Positions 18,146 through 27,045 of a DNA stretch of 64,000 bases are shown here, piece after piece (positions within the stretch are counted from its first letter, which is position 1; every line of letters begins with the position of its first letter). This DNA is from Streptomyces candidus. Lineage in GTDB: Bacteria > Actinomycetota > Actinomycetes > Streptomycetales > Streptomycetaceae. Made by a program: the position numbers and the translations under genes. The notes under the pieces are model-generated. The model did no database searches and was not told where the DNA came from. It was given only the letters and a program-made list of their open reading frames with translations. Location: assembly GCF_014207445.1 (NCBI RefSeq), contig NZ_JACHEM010000003.1:186001-250000 (forward strand), given 5' to 3'.

Positions 18146-19504
18146 GTGGGACGACTCTTCGGCACGGACGGCGTGCGCGGTGTGGCCAACGCGGATCTGA
18201 CGGCGGAGCTCGCGCTCGGTCTGTCGGTCGCGGCGGCGCACGTGCTCGCCGAGGCGGGCACTTTCGAGGGCCACCGGGCGACGGCCGTGGTCGGCCGCGA
18301 CCCGCGCGCCTCGGGAGAGTTCCTGGAGGCCGCCGTCGTGGCGGGCCTGGCGAGCGCGGGCGTGGACGTCCTGCGCGTCGGTGTGCTGCCCACCCCGGCG
18401 GTGGCGTATCTCACCGGTGCGCTGGGCGCCGACCTCGGCGTGATGCTCTCCGCCAGCCACAACGCGATGCCCGACAACGGCATCAAGTTCTTCGCGCGCG
18501 GCGGCCACAAGCTGGCCGACGAGCTGGAGGCGCGGATCGAGAAGGTCTACACGCAGCACCGCGGCGGGGATTCCTGGGACCGTCCGACCGGCGGCGGCGT
18601 GGGCCGCGTCTCGGACTACGACGAGGGCTTCGACAAGTACATCGCGCACCTGATGGGCGTCCTGCCGAACCGTCTCGACGGCCTGAAGGTCGTCCTCGAC
18701 GAGGCGCACGGCGCGGCCTCCCGGGTCTCCCCCGAGGCCTTCGCGCGGGCCGGGGCCGAGATCGTCACCATCGGCGCCGAGCCCGACGGCCTCAACATCA
18801 ACGACGGCTACGGCTCCACCCACATGGAGCGGCTGCGGGCCGCCGTCGTCGAGCAGGGCGCCGACCTGGGCATCGCCCACGACGGCGACGCCGACCGCTG
18901 CCTGGCCGTGGACGCGGCGGGCAACGAGGTCGACGGCGACCAGATCCTCGCCGTGCTGGCGCTCGCCATGCGCGAGGCCGGTCAGCTCCGCAAGAACACC
19001 GTCGTCGGCACCGTGATGTCCAACCTCGGCTTCAAGCTGGCCATGGAGGGCGAGGGCATCGAGGTCGTGCAGACCGGCGTGGGCGACCGCTACGTGCTGG
19101 AGTCGATGAAGGAGCACGGCTACGCCCTCGGCGGCGAGCAGTCCGGGCACGTCATCGTCCTCGACCACGCCACCACCGGCGACGGCACCCTGACCGGTCT
19201 CATGCTGGCCGCCCGGGTCGCCGCCACCGGCCGCACCCTCGCGGACCTCGCGGGCGTCATGACGCGGCTGCCGCAGATCCTCATCAACGTCCCGGACGTC
19301 GACAAGTCGCGGGTCGGCACGTCGCCGGAGCTGGCGACTGCCGTCACCGAGGCCGAGCGCGAGCTGGGCTCCACCGGCCGGGTACTGCTGCGCCCCTCGG
19401 GCACCGAGCCGCTGGTACGGGTGATGGTGGAGGCCGCCGACATCGAACAGGCGAAGGCGGTCGCGGAGCGGCTGGCCGACGTGGTGAAGTCCGCGCTGGG
19501 CTGA
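18146..19504 (+). CDS. glmM: Phosphoglucosamine mutase
   Basis: A 452-residue enzyme converting glucosamine-6-phosphate to glucosamine-1-phosphate for UDP-GlcNAc and peptidoglycan. The phosphorylated active-site serine is S104 in [16 protein letters not shown]. The metal loop is DGDADRC and the sugar-phosphate loop [12 protein letters not shown]. It begins [14 protein letters not shown] after GTG 18146, preceded by CGGAGGACAG. The length is standard. Confidence 0.96.
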   Translation: MGRLFGTDGVRGVANADLTAELALGLSVAAAHVLAEAGTFEGHRATAVVGRDPRASGEFLEAAVVAGLASAGVDVLRVGVLPTPAVAYLTGALGADLGVMLSASHNAMPDNGIKFFARGGHKLADELEARIEKVYTQHRGGDSWDRPTGGGVGRVSDYDEGFDKYIAHLMGVLPNRLDGLKVVLDEAHGAASRVSPEAFARAGAEIVTIGAEPDGLNINDGYGSTHMERLRAAVVEQGADLGIAHDGDADRCLAVDAAGNEVDGDQILAVLALAMREAGQLRKNTVVGTVMSNLGFKLAMEGEGIEVVQTGVGDRYVLESMKEHGYALGGEQSGHVIVLDHATTGDGTLTGLMLAARVAATGRTLADLAGVMTRLPQILINVPDVDKSRVGTSPELATAVTEAERELGSTGRVLLRPSGTEPLVRVMVEAADIEQAKAVAERLADVVKSALG

Positions 19505-19518
19505 GCGACGCGCACCGT

Positions 19519-19550
19519 ATCCACGTACGGCGGCACCGCCGTACGTGGAT
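19519..19550. terminator. Hairpin 1 between convergent glmM and coaA
   Basis: A 14-bp perfect stem (19519-19532 with 19537-19550) and 4-base loop, 15 bases after the glmM stop. With the next hairpin it should work in both directions. Confidence 0.8.
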
Positions 19551-19557
19551 GACGGCA

Positions 19558-19606
19558 GTACGGGAGGGGCCCGACCGGGAGTGCGACGGTCGGGCCCCTC
19601 CCGTAC
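19558..19606. terminator. Hairpin 2 between convergent glmM and coaA
   Basis: A perfect 19-bp stem (19558-19576 with 19588-19606) and an 11-base loop, 12 bases beyond the coaA stop. It is one of the longest perfect stems in the window and probably serves as a bidirectional terminator. Confidence 0.85.
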
Positions 19607-19618
19607 GTACGGAAGCGG

Positions 19619-20605
19619 TCAGAGCTTGCGCAGCGACAGCCGCTGGACCTTGTGGTCGGGGCCCTTGCGGACGACCAGGGTGGCCCGGCCGCGGGTGGGG
19701 GCCACGTTCTCCAGGAGGTTGGCGCGGTTGATGGTGCGCCAGGTGTTGCGGGCGTACGCCATCGCCTCCTCCTCGGACACCTGGGTGTACTTGCGGAAGT
19801 AGGAGAACGGGTTCTGGAAGGCGGTCGCGCGCAGCTTGCGGAACCGGTTGAGGTACCACTGCTCGATGTCCTCGGCGCGCGCGTCGACGTACACCGAGAA
19901 GTCGAAGTAGTCGGCGAGACCGACCCGGGTGCGGCCGTCGCTGCCGGGCAGGGCGGGCTGCAGGACGTTGAGCCCCTCGACGATGAGGATGTCCGGGCGG
20001 TGCACGGTGAGGCGCTGGTCGGGGACGATGTCGTAGATCAGGTGCGAGTAGACGGGTGCGGTGACCTCGTCCTTTCCGGCCTTCACGTCGGCGACGAACC
20101 GGGTCAGGGCGCGGCGGTCGTACGACTCGGGGAAGCCCTTGCGGGCCATCAGGCCGCGCTTCTCCAGCTCCTTCATCGGGTAGAGGAAGCCGTCCGTGGT
20201 GACGAGTTCCACGCGCGGGTGCTCCGGCCAGCGGGCGAGGAGTGCCTGGAGGAGACGGGCGACGGTGGACTTCCCGACCGCGACGCTGCCCGCGACCCCT
20301 ATGACGAAGGGGGTGCCGCGCTGGGTGCCGTTCTCACCGAGGAAGGTGTTGAGGGCGCCGCGGAGGTTGCCGGTCGCCCCCACGTAGAGGTTGAGGAGCC
20401 GGGACAGCGGGAGGTAGATGTCGCGCACCTCGTCGAGGTCGATGACGTCGCCCAGACCGCGCAGCCGCTCGACCTCCTCGGCGGTGAGGGGCAGCGGCGT
20501 CTTCTCGCGCAGGGCGCTCCACTCGGCACGGGTGAGGTCCAGGTACGGGGACGACTCTGCCCGGCGGTGGGAGCTTCGTGGCGGCGAAGTGATCACACGG
20601 TCCAT
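19619..20605 (-). CDS. coaA: Type I pantothenate kinase
   Basis: A 328-residue kinase making 4'-phosphopantothenate, the committed step of CoA synthesis. The P-loop GSVAVGKS is at residues 106-113. Other family motifs are [16 protein letters not shown] and the region [23 protein letters not shown] 20605 is the only sensible start. It is divergent from acpS, which uses CoA as substrate, so the neighbours share CoA chemistry. Confidence 0.95.
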   Translation of the reverse strand: MDRVITSPPRSSHRRAESSPYLDLTRAEWSALREKTPLPLTAEEVERLRGLGDVIDLDEVRDIYLPLSRLLNLYVGATGNLRGALNTFLGENGTQRGTPFVIGVAGSVAVGKSTVARLLQALLARWPEHPRVELVTTDGFLYPMKELEKRGLMARKGFPESYDRRALTRFVADVKAGKDEVTAPVYSHLIYDIVPDQRLTVHRPDILIVEGLNVLQPALPGSDGRTRVGLADYFDFSVYVDARAEDIEQWYLNRFRKLRATAFQNPFSYFRKYTQVSEEEAMAYARNTWRTINRANLLENVAPTRGRATLVVRKGPDHKVQRLSLRKL

Positions 20606-20830
20606 TGTCGGGGGTCGGGGCCGCTTGTCGCCGATCGAGGGGGGTGGGGTGGGTCACGTGGGGGCGGGACCGCCGACCGGCCGGTCCGGGCGCCGGGTAC
20701 GCCTACGCTTCTTCAGCCGTCGGTCCTCGTCGCGCCCCCGCAGGACCTTCTTCGCGGGGCCGCGGGGCTGTGCGGCGGAGGCCCGGCGGGGCCGTGACCG
20801 TGGTGTGAGCGAGTGAGCGAGGGTGGACAC

Positions 20831-21199
20831 GTGATTGTTGGGGTCGGGATCGACGTCGCCGAGATCGAGCGGTTCGGGGCGGCGCTGAAGCGCACCCCGC
20901 AGATGGCCGAACGCCTCTTCTCCGAACGGGAGTTGACGCTGCCGAGCGGGGAGCGCAGGGGCATCGCCTCGCTGGCGGCGAGGTTTGCCGCCAAGGAGGC
21001 CCTCGCCAAGGCGCTGGGGGCGCCGGCCGGGCTGCTGTGGACGGACGCCGAGGTGTACGTCGAGGAGAGCGGGCAGCCGAGGCTGCGGGTGTCGGGGAGC
21101 GTCGCCGCACGGGCCGAGGCGCTGGGCGTGCGGTCCTGGCACGTGTCGCTCAGCCATGACGCGGGGGTGGCCTCGGCGGTGGTGATCGCGGAGGGGTGA
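20831..21199 (+). CDS. acpS: Holo-[acyl-carrier-protein] synthase
   Basis: A 122-residue AcpS-type phosphopantetheinyl transferase that loads CoA-derived phosphopantetheine onto ACP. It has the two hallmark motifs [10 protein letters not shown] (metal ligand D8) and [12 protein letters not shown] (E56). GTG 20831 was chosen over GTG 20813 because it gives the family N-terminus MIVGVGIDV and has GAGGGTGGA at good spacing. Confidence 0.94.
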   Translation: MIVGVGIDVAEIERFGAALKRTPQMAERLFSERELTLPSGERRGIASLAARFAAKEALAKALGAPAGLLWTDAEVYVEESGQPRLRVSGSVAARAEALGVRSWHVSLSHDAGVASAVVIAEG

Positions 21200-21384
21200 C
21201 GGGCGGGCCGGCGGAGGGGCTGGGCGGAGGCGGGTCACGGGTCAGCCGACCACAGGTCCCGCGGGGCAGCCGTGGCACGCGGCGCCGGGCAGGACGACCG
21301 GGCCGCCGGGCGGGTGCTCGCTGATCGGCGGGTCGCCGAGCGGCCGGTGTGTGAGCGGGGGCGTGTGGGAGCAGACTCGGGCGT

Positions 21385-22941
21385 ATGCGTACTGCTTACA
21401 GCGTGGAGACCGTACGGAACGCCGAGCGCGAGCTCATGGAACGGCTGCCCGAAGGGGCGTTGATGCAGCGGGCGGCGGCGGGACTGGCCGCCGCCTGCGC
21501 CGACCTGCTGGGCCGGGCGCCGGGGCGTGTGTACGGCGCCCGGGTGGTGCTGCTCGTCGGCGCCGGCGACAACGGGGGCGACGCCCTGTACGCCGGGGCG
21601 CGGCTCGCCCGGCGCGGGGCCGGTGTGACGGCCGTGCTCGTCGACGCGCGGCAGCGGGCGCACCCGGGCGGACTCGCCGCGCTGATGGCCGCCGGGGGCC
21701 GGGTCGTGACGGGACCGCACGAGGTGCACGAGGTGCACGAGGTGCACGAGGGTCACGGGACGGGTGCGGACGGGCCCGCCGCCCCGCTGGCGCACGCCGG
21801 TGGCGGTACCGGGTCCGCCGCGTACGTGGCGCTGCACCGCGCCCATCTGGTCATGGACGCGATCACCGGGATCGGCGGCCGGGGAGGGCTGCGCCCCGAA
21901 GCGGTGCCGCTGGTGCGCGCGGCCGAGGCCTCCGGGGCGGTGCTGGTCGCGGTGGACCTGCCGAGCGGCGTCGACGCCGACAGCGGCCGGGTGGACGGCG
22001 CATGCGTACGGGCGGACGTGACCGTGACGTTCGGGGCGTACAAGCCGGGGCTGCTGATCGACCCGGCGAAGGAACGGGCCGGGGCGCTGCGCTTCGTCGA
22101 TCTCGGGCTGGAGACCGCCGGGACCCCCGCCGACCTGGAGGCGCTCCAGCACGCCGACGTGGCCGCGCTGCTGCCCGTACCGGCTGCGGAGAGCGACAAG
22201 TACCGGCGGGGCGTGGTGGGCGTCGTCGCCGGTTCGGCCCGCTACCCGGGGGCGGCGGTGCTCGCCGTCGCGGGCGCGCTCCACGGGGGCGCGGGCGCGG
22301 TGCGCTACGTCGGGCAGGGCGGGGACGCGGTGCTGGCCCGGTTTCCCGAGGTGCTGGTGAGCGGGGGGGCGCCCGCGGACGCGGGGCGGGTGCAGTCGTG
22401 GGTGATCGGTCCCGGACTGGACGACCGGGTGAAGGACGCGCGGGCCGACGTACTGGCGTCGGACGTGCCGGTGCTCCTCGACGCGGACGCCCTGGCGGGC
22501 CTCGACCCGCAGGAGGTACGGGGGCGGAGCGCGCCCACGGTGCTGACGCCGCACGCGGGGGAGGCGGCGCGGCTGCTCGGGGTGGAGCGCGCGGAGGTGG
22601 AGTCGGGGCGGCTGGACTCCGTACGGAAACTGGCGGTCAAGTACGGGGCGACGGTGCTGCTCAAGGGGTCGACGACGCTCGTCGCGCCGCCGGACGGGGG
22701 GCGGCCGGTGCGCGTCAACCCGACGGGGACGGGGTGGCTGGCGACGGCGGGCAGCGGGGACGTGCTGTCGGGGCTGGTGGGGTCGCTGCTGGCGGCGGGC
22801 CTGGCGGCGGTGGACGCGGCGTCGGTGGGGGCGTATCTGCACGGGCTGGCGGGGAGGTCGGCGGCGCGGGGTGCGCCGGTGGGGGCGGGCGATGTGGCGG
22901 GTGCGGTGGCGGGGGCCTGGCGGGGGGTGGGGAGGGGGTAG
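21385..22941 (+). CDS. nnr: Bifunctional NAD(P)H-hydrate epimerase / ADP-dependent dehydratase
   Basis: A 518-residue fusion that repairs hydrated NAD(P)H. Residues up to about 240 form the YjeF-type epimerase domain (NAERELMERLPEGALMQRAA; AGDNGGDALYAGARLARRG; VDLPSGVDADSG). The rest is the ribokinase-like dehydratase (KYRRGVVGVVAGSARYPGAA; LTPHAGEAARLLG; PTGTGWLATAGSGDVLSGLV). The loop between strands of the first domain carries a His-Glu-Val repeat (residues about 112-121) from a 9-bp tandem repeat. ATG 21385 opens with the family N-terminus. Confidence 0.93.
   Translation: MRTAYSVETVRNAERELMERLPEGALMQRAAAGLAAACADLLGRAPGRVYGARVVLLVGAGDNGGDALYAGARLARRGAGVTAVLVDARQRAHPGGLAALMAAGGRVVTGPHEVHEVHEVHEGHGTGADGPAAPLAHAGGGTGSAAYVALHRAHLVMDAITGIGGRGGLRPEAVPLVRAAEASGAVLVAVDLPSGVDADSGRVDGACVRADVTVTFGAYKPGLLIDPAKERAGALRFVDLGLETAGTPADLEALQHADVAALLPVPAAESDKYRRGVVGVVAGSARYPGAAVLAVAGALHGGAGAVRYVGQGGDAVLARFPEVLVSGGAPADAGRVQSWVIGPGLDDRVKDARADVLASDVPVLLDADALAGLDPQEVRGRSAPTVLTPHAGEAARLLGVERAEVESGRLDSVRKLAVKYGATVLLKGSTTLVAPPDGGRPVRVNPTGTGWLATAGSGDVLSGLVGSLLAAGLAAVDAASVGAYLHGLAGRSAARGAPVGAGDVAGAVAGAWRGVGRG
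21718..21747 (+). repeat. 9-bp in-frame tandem repeat (GAGGTGCAC x3)
   Basis: Three perfect GAGGTGCAC units preceded by CAC and followed by a degenerate fourth unit (GAGGGTCAC). They encode Glu-Val-His repeats in a surface loop of the epimerase domain of nnr; the unit length preserves frame. Confidence 0.85.
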
Positions 22942-22982
22942 GGGGCGGCCCTCTGCCCACAGGGCGGGGTGTGTGGCGGGGG

Positions 22983-23287
22983 TTAGGGATGGGTGGGGGT
23001 GAGGGGGGTCTTGAGGTTCCAGGTGACGGGGATGTTCGCTGGAGTCCGCGGATGGCGACGCAGTCCGCCGGTGACTGCTTGCCGTCGACCTTGAGGCGCA
23101 GCTTGCGTTTCAGTTCCGCCCGGTACGGGCCGGTGGGCGCGGGTGCACGGCGGTCCGGGCGCGGCGTACGTGGCCGGGACGGCGGCCCCCGAGGGGGTGG
23201 CTGACGCGGACGGCACCGGGGCGGCGACGACCGCCACGGCCACGAGGGCGGACAGCGCGGGTATGCGGACGAGGGGGCGCGCTCCAT
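22983..23287 (-). pseudogene. Frameshifted remnant of a small secreted protein
   Basis: Three coding-like segments lie in order on the minus strand but in different frames. ATG 23287 starts MERAP. One base of shift, at the G5 run 23273-23277, leads into a perfect signal peptide (LVRIPALSALVAVAVVAAP, then PSASA). The next segment, in the original frame, reads PYRAELKRKLRLKVDGKQSP then ADCVAIRGLQ. The end, again shifted, reads NIPVTWNLKTPLTPTHP and stops with TAA at 22983-22985. Each piece has high G+C third positions in its own frame. At least three single-base indels are needed, so this is a decayed gene for an exported protein of about 100 residues, or a sequencing artefact. The rest of the 590-base gap 22942-23531 shows no gene. 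Confidence 0.6.
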
Positions 23288-23531
23288 GGATTCCTCAGCT
23301 TCCGCGGCGTGCGGCGGGCTCCTGGACGCGAGCCTGCCGCTGCGTCTCATCCGGCGGCCCGTTCGCCCCGTGCACCACGCACGGCCTGCCGCACGGGTGA
23401 ATCGGCCGGGCCGACGGTGTGGCACGGCGTGAGCAGGCGCGTGCCGGGCGGCTCGTGGGGCCGCCCGGCGGCGGGCCGCCGGTGCGCAGCCTGCGCCGGG
23501 TGTGCCGGACCGCTCTGCGAGACTGGGGGCG

Positions 23532-24800
23532 ATGACCGTGAAGACCGGGACGAACGACGTGATGAGCAGGGCGATGATGCAGTCGGTGACAGAGGTGACG
23601 CAGGCGACGGCGCTGCCCCCCGTGCGCGCCCGCGCCGAGATCGACCTCGCCGCCCTGCGCGCCAACGTCCGGTCGCTGCGCGAGCGCGCCCCGCGCGCCG
23701 CACTGATGGCCGTCGTGAAGTCCGACGCGTACGGGCACGGCGCGCTGCCCTGTGCCCGCGCCGCCCTCCAGGCGGGTGCCACCTGGCTCGGCACGGCCAC
23801 CCCGCAGGAGGCGCTCGCCCTGCGCGCCGCCGGGATCACCGAGGCCGACGCGCGCGTGATGTGCTGGCTGTGGACCCCGGGCGGGCCCTGGCGGGAGGCG
23901 ATCGAGGCCGGTCTCGACATGGGGATCAGCGGCCTGTGGTCGCTGCGCGAGGTAAGCGACGCCGCCCGCGCCCTGGGCCGCACGGCGAAGATCCAGCTGA
24001 AGGCCGACACGGGCTTGGGCCGCAACGGCTGCCAGCCCGCCGACTGGCCCGGACTGGTCGCCGCGGCCCGCGCCGCCGAGGCCGAGGGCACGGTGAAGGT
24101 GACCGGTCTGTGGTCGCACTTCGCGTGCGCCGACGAGCCCGGCCACCCGTCCATCGACCTTCAGCTCACCGCGTTCCGGGAGATGGTCGCGTACGCCGAG
24201 ACCCGCGGCCTCACCCCCGAGGTGCGCCACCTCGCCAACTCACCGGCCACCCTGACCCTCCCGCACGCGCACTTCGATCTCGTACGGACCGGAATCGCGA
24301 TGTACGGCGTCTCGCCGAGCCCCGAACTCGGCACGCCCGCCGAGCTGGGCCTGCGCCCGGTGATGAAGCTCAGTGCCTCCGTCGCCCTGGTCAAACAGGT
24401 CCCGGCGGGGCACGGCGTCAGTTACGGGCACCACTACGTCACCGAACACGACACCACTCTCGCCCTGATCCCGTTGGGGTACGCGGACGGCGTGCCGCGC
24501 CACGCATCGGGGCGCGGCCCGGTTCTCGTCGGCGGCCGGTGGCGGCGGGCCTGCGGTCGCGTCGCGATGGACCAGTTCGTGGTCGACCTGGGCGGTGAAA
24601 CCGTCGAACCGGGGGCAGAAGCGATCCTGTTCGGCTCGGGTGAACAGGGCGAGCCGACCGCCGAGGACTGGGCGCGGGCCGCTGACACGATCGCGTACGA
24701 GATCGTCACGCGCATCGGTCAGCGCGTGCCGCGCGTCCATGTCGATGGGGATGTCGACGGGGGCCCGGACGCGCGCGACAGGGCGTCCGGGGACAGCTAG
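23532..24800 (+). CDS. alr: Alanine racemase
   Basis: A PLP enzyme of 422 residues that makes D-alanine for peptidoglycan. The PLP lysine is K63 in MAVVKSDAYGHGALPC. The substrate-side and second-half motifs KADTGLGRNGC, RTGIAMYGVSPSPELG and GHGVSYGHHYV are present. ATG 23532 follows GGGGGCG; the first about 30 residues are not conserved in type, so the true start could be an internal ATG. The C-terminus ends in an acidic Asp/Gly-rich tail. Confidence 0.92.
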   Translation: MTVKTGTNDVMSRAMMQSVTEVTQATALPPVRARAEIDLAALRANVRSLRERAPRAALMAVVKSDAYGHGALPCARAALQAGATWLGTATPQEALALRAAGITEADARVMCWLWTPGGPWREAIEAGLDMGISGLWSLREVSDAARALGRTAKIQLKADTGLGRNGCQPADWPGLVAAARAAEAEGTVKVTGLWSHFACADEPGHPSIDLQLTAFREMVAYAETRGLTPEVRHLANSPATLTLPHAHFDLVRTGIAMYGVSPSPELGTPAELGLRPVMKLSASVALVKQVPAGHGVSYGHHYVTEHDTTLALIPLGYADGVPRHASGRGPVLVGGRWRRACGRVAMDQFVVDLGGETVEPGAEAILFGSGEQGEPTAEDWARAADTIAYEIVTRIGQRVPRVHVDGDVDGGPDARDRASGDS

Positions 24801-24828
24801 GCACCAGCGCAGCAGCGAGGAGCGGTAC

Positions 24829-26145
24829 GTGAGCGAGAGCAGCGCGGAGGGCGTGACCGCCGCGGCCCGGGTGGCGGCCGACGCGGCCCGTAGCGCCTCG
24901 GCGCCGGCCGGGGGCTGGCGTCGCGCGGGACTGGCCGGGACCGCCATAGGGGTGGTCGCGGCGGGAGCCGCCGCCGGCGTGGCCATCGAACGGCTCACCG
25001 TCGGCCGGGGCATGCGCAAGAAGGCCCGGCTCGCCCTCGACGCGACCGCCCCGTACGGGGCGCTGCGCGGCACCCCCGGTACGGCCCTCGCCGACGACGG
25101 CACCGAGCTCTACTACGAGACCGACGACCCGGACGCCTCGGACGGCCCCGAGGGACCTCGCGGGTCCGACGGGGCGGGCCGGGGCGGGGCGGGGACGCCC
25201 GCGCCGGGTGACGGGCGTTCCGCGCTCCTCGGCTGCCGCGCCGCCGAACCGGTCACCGTCGTCTTCAGCCACGGCTACTGCCTCAACCAGGACTCCTGGC
25301 ACTTCCAGCGCGCCGCCCTGCGCGGTGTGGTCCGCACGGTGCACTGGGACCAGCGCAGCCACGGCCGTTCCGCGCGCGGGGCGGGGCAGGCGCACGGCGT
25401 GCCCGTCGACATCGACCAGCTCGGCCGGGACCTGAAGGCCGTCATCGACACCGCGGCGCCCGAGGGACCCCTGGTGCTGGTGGGGCACTCGATGGGCGGC
25501 ATGACGATGATGGCGCTGGCCGACCAGTTCCCGGAGCTGATCCGCGAGCGTGTCGTCGGCGTCGCCTTCGTCGGCACGTCGTCCGGGATGCTGGGCGAGG
25601 TCAGCTTCGGGCTGCCGGTCGCGGGCGTCAACGCGGTGCGCCGTGTCCTGCCCCGTGTCCTGCGCACCCTGGGCACGCAGACGGAACTGGTGGAGCGGGG
25701 GCGGCGGGCCACCGCCGACCTGTTCGCGGGCGTGGTGAAGCGGTACTCCTTCGGGTCGCGGGACGTGGATCCGGCGGTCGCCCGGTTCGCGGAGCGGCTG
25801 ATCGAGGGGACGCCGATAGACGTGGTCGCCGAGTTCTACCCGGCCTTCCAGGACCACGACAAGACGGCCGCGCTGCGCATCTTCGCGGAGGTGCCGGTGC
25901 TGGTGCTGGCCGGGGTGGCGGACCTGGTCACCCCCAGTTCGCACAGCGAGGCCATCGCCGCGCTGCTGCCGGACTCGGAGCTGGTCGTCGTCCCCGACGC
26001 CGGTCACCTCGTCATGCTCGAACACCCCGAGCTGGTGAGCGCGCGCCTCGCGGAGCTGCTGGCCCGCGTCGGTGTCCTGCCGCCGACGGCTAACGTTGAT
26101 TCCCATGGAAGCACCGCACAGCGGGGCCGCTGCGAACGCCCCTGA
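24829..26145 (+). CDS. Alpha/beta hydrolase with N-terminal membrane anchor
   Basis: A 438-residue protein. Residues 34-52 (AGLAGTAIGVVAAGAAAGV) form a hydrophobic segment, then a Gly/Asp-rich linker, then an alpha/beta hydrolase fold. The catalytic triad is S221 in VGHSMGGM, D365 in LAGVADLVTP and H393 in PDAGHLVMLEHPE; the oxyanion motif is FSHGYCLNQDSWHFQ. GTG 24829 was chosen because GAGGAG lies 7 bases ahead. Substrate unknown; esterase or lipase activity is a family-level guess. Its 3' end overlaps tsaE by 41 bases, suggesting an alr-hydrolase-tsaE transcript. Confidence 0.88.
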   Translation: MSESSAEGVTAAARVAADAARSASAPAGGWRRAGLAGTAIGVVAAGAAAGVAIERLTVGRGMRKKARLALDATAPYGALRGTPGTALADDGTELYYETDDPDASDGPEGPRGSDGAGRGGAGTPAPGDGRSALLGCRAAEPVTVVFSHGYCLNQDSWHFQRAALRGVVRTVHWDQRSHGRSARGAGQAHGVPVDIDQLGRDLKAVIDTAAPEGPLVLVGHSMGGMTMMALADQFPELIRERVVGVAFVGTSSGMLGEVSFGLPVAGVNAVRRVLPRVLRTLGTQTELVERGRRATADLFAGVVKRYSFGSRDVDPAVARFAERLIEGTPIDVVAEFYPAFQDHDKTAALRIFAEVPVLVLAGVADLVTPSSHSEAIAALLPDSELVVVPDAGHLVMLEHPELVSARLAELLARVGVLPPTANVDSHGSTAQRGRCERP

Positions 26146-26641
26146 CGTCATCCCGGTCCACTCTCACCTTCTCACCGTCAACTCCCCGGCCGAAATGGGG
26201 GAGTTGGGGCACTCGCTGGCGAGGCTGCTGCGCCCCGGCGACCTCGTGATGCTCACCGGCGAGCTCGGCGCGGGCAAGACCACGCTGACCCGCGGCCTCG
26301 GTGCGGGTCTGGGCGTACGGGGAGCCGTGACCTCGCCGACCTTCGTCATCGCCCGAGTGCACCCCTCCCTCGGCGACGGGCCGCCGCTGGTGCACGTCGA
26401 CGCGTACCGGCTCGGCGGCGGGCTCGACGAGATGGAGGACCTGGACCTGGACGTGTCGCTGCCCGAATCGGTGATCGTCGTGGAGTGGGGCGACGGCAAG
26501 GTCGAGGAGCTCTCCGAGGACCGGCTGCACGTCGTCATCGACCGCGCGACCGGAGACACCGACGACGATGTGCGCACGGTACGGCTGGACGGGATCGGGC
26601 AGCGCTGGGCGGGAGGCGAGCTGGCGGCACTGGGAACCTGA
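26105..26641 (+). CDS. tsaE: tRNA t6A biosynthesis ATPase TsaE
   Basis: A 178-residue P-loop protein with Walker A GELGAGKT at 52-59, the stretch AVTSPTFVIARVHPSL, and HVDAYRLGG and VVEWGDGKVEE, all typical of TsaE. It supports the TsaB-TsaD complex that puts threonylcarbamoyl on A37 of ANN-decoding tRNAs. tsaB and tsaD lie 1.2 to 2.3 kb downstream, so all three partners are clustered. ATG 26105 lies inside the end of the hydrolase gene. Confidence 0.92.
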   Translation: MEAPHSGAAANAPDVIPVHSHLLTVNSPAEMGELGHSLARLLRPGDLVMLTGELGAGKTTLTRGLGAGLGVRGAVTSPTFVIARVHPSLGDGPPLVHVDAYRLGGGLDEMEDLDLDVSLPESVIVVEWGDGKVEELSEDRLHVVIDRATGDTDDDVRTVRLDGIGQRWAGGELAALGT

Positions 26642-26739
26642 GCGGCCCGCCGTACGTTCTCCCGGTAGATTCCGACAACGTGTCGGGAAGATGTTGCATC
26701 CGGGGTGCCGGGCGTGGTCACATGGTCGGGAGACCGTGG

Positions 26740-26758
26740 TTAGGTCAGCCTAACCTCC
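26740..26758 (+). promoter_or_regulatory. Iron-box-like operator (DmdR1/IdeR type)
   Basis: TTAGGTCAGCCTAACCTCC matches the 19-base IdeR/DmdR iron-box consensus TTAGGTTAGSCTAACCTAA at 16 of 19 positions. It is centred on a perfect inverted repeat, GGTTAGG-TCAG-CCTAACC at 26738-26755. It lies 40 bases before the start of the 64-residue protein gene, where a repressor would overlap the promoter. Confidence 0.65.
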
Positions 26759-26798
26759 CGTCTCGCTGCGCCTGCCCCCCTCGCCCCAGGAGGCGTCC

Positions 26799-26993
26799 AT
26801 GTCGGCACCGGAACGAGAAGTCGAGAAGCCCATGACGCCTGCCGCCGCGCCCGGCACCGGTGCTCCCGTGACCATGCGCGCGCTGCTCGCCTCGTGCGCG
26901 GCGGCCACGGCGGTGTCGACCCCGCCCCGGGAAGCGGCCGAGCGGGCCGCGGACAGCGAAGAGGGGGCCGCCGGGCGCCGCGAAGCCGCCTAG
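26799..26993 (+). CDS. Small protein of unknown function behind an iron box
   Basis: A 64-residue protein, MSAPEREVEKPMTPAAAPGT then GAPVTMRALLASCAAATAVS, with an acidic C-terminus (AADSEEGAAGRREAA). A strong ribosome site (CAGGAGGC) sits 4 bases before ATG 26799, which supports real translation. It has no signal peptide and no TM helix; the only Cys lies in the central helix LLASCAAATA. Function unknown. The iron-box-like sequence upstream implies expression when iron is short. Confidence 0.65.
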   Translation: MSAPEREVEKPMTPAAAPGTGAPVTMRALLASCAAATAVSTPPREAAERAADSEEGAAGRREAA

Positions 26994-27045
26994 CGACCCC
27001 TGCCGCTTCGCCCGCCCCGACGTCCGGGAGTAACCCGTACGAGGG

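Noticed and set aside
20654..20830. Possible 58-residue basic protein on the minus strand between coaA and acpS
   Set aside because: The last 35 codons look somewhat coding (Lys/Arg-rich), but the early codons are atypical, no ribosome site is clear, and it overlaps the acpS control region. Left out for lack of support.
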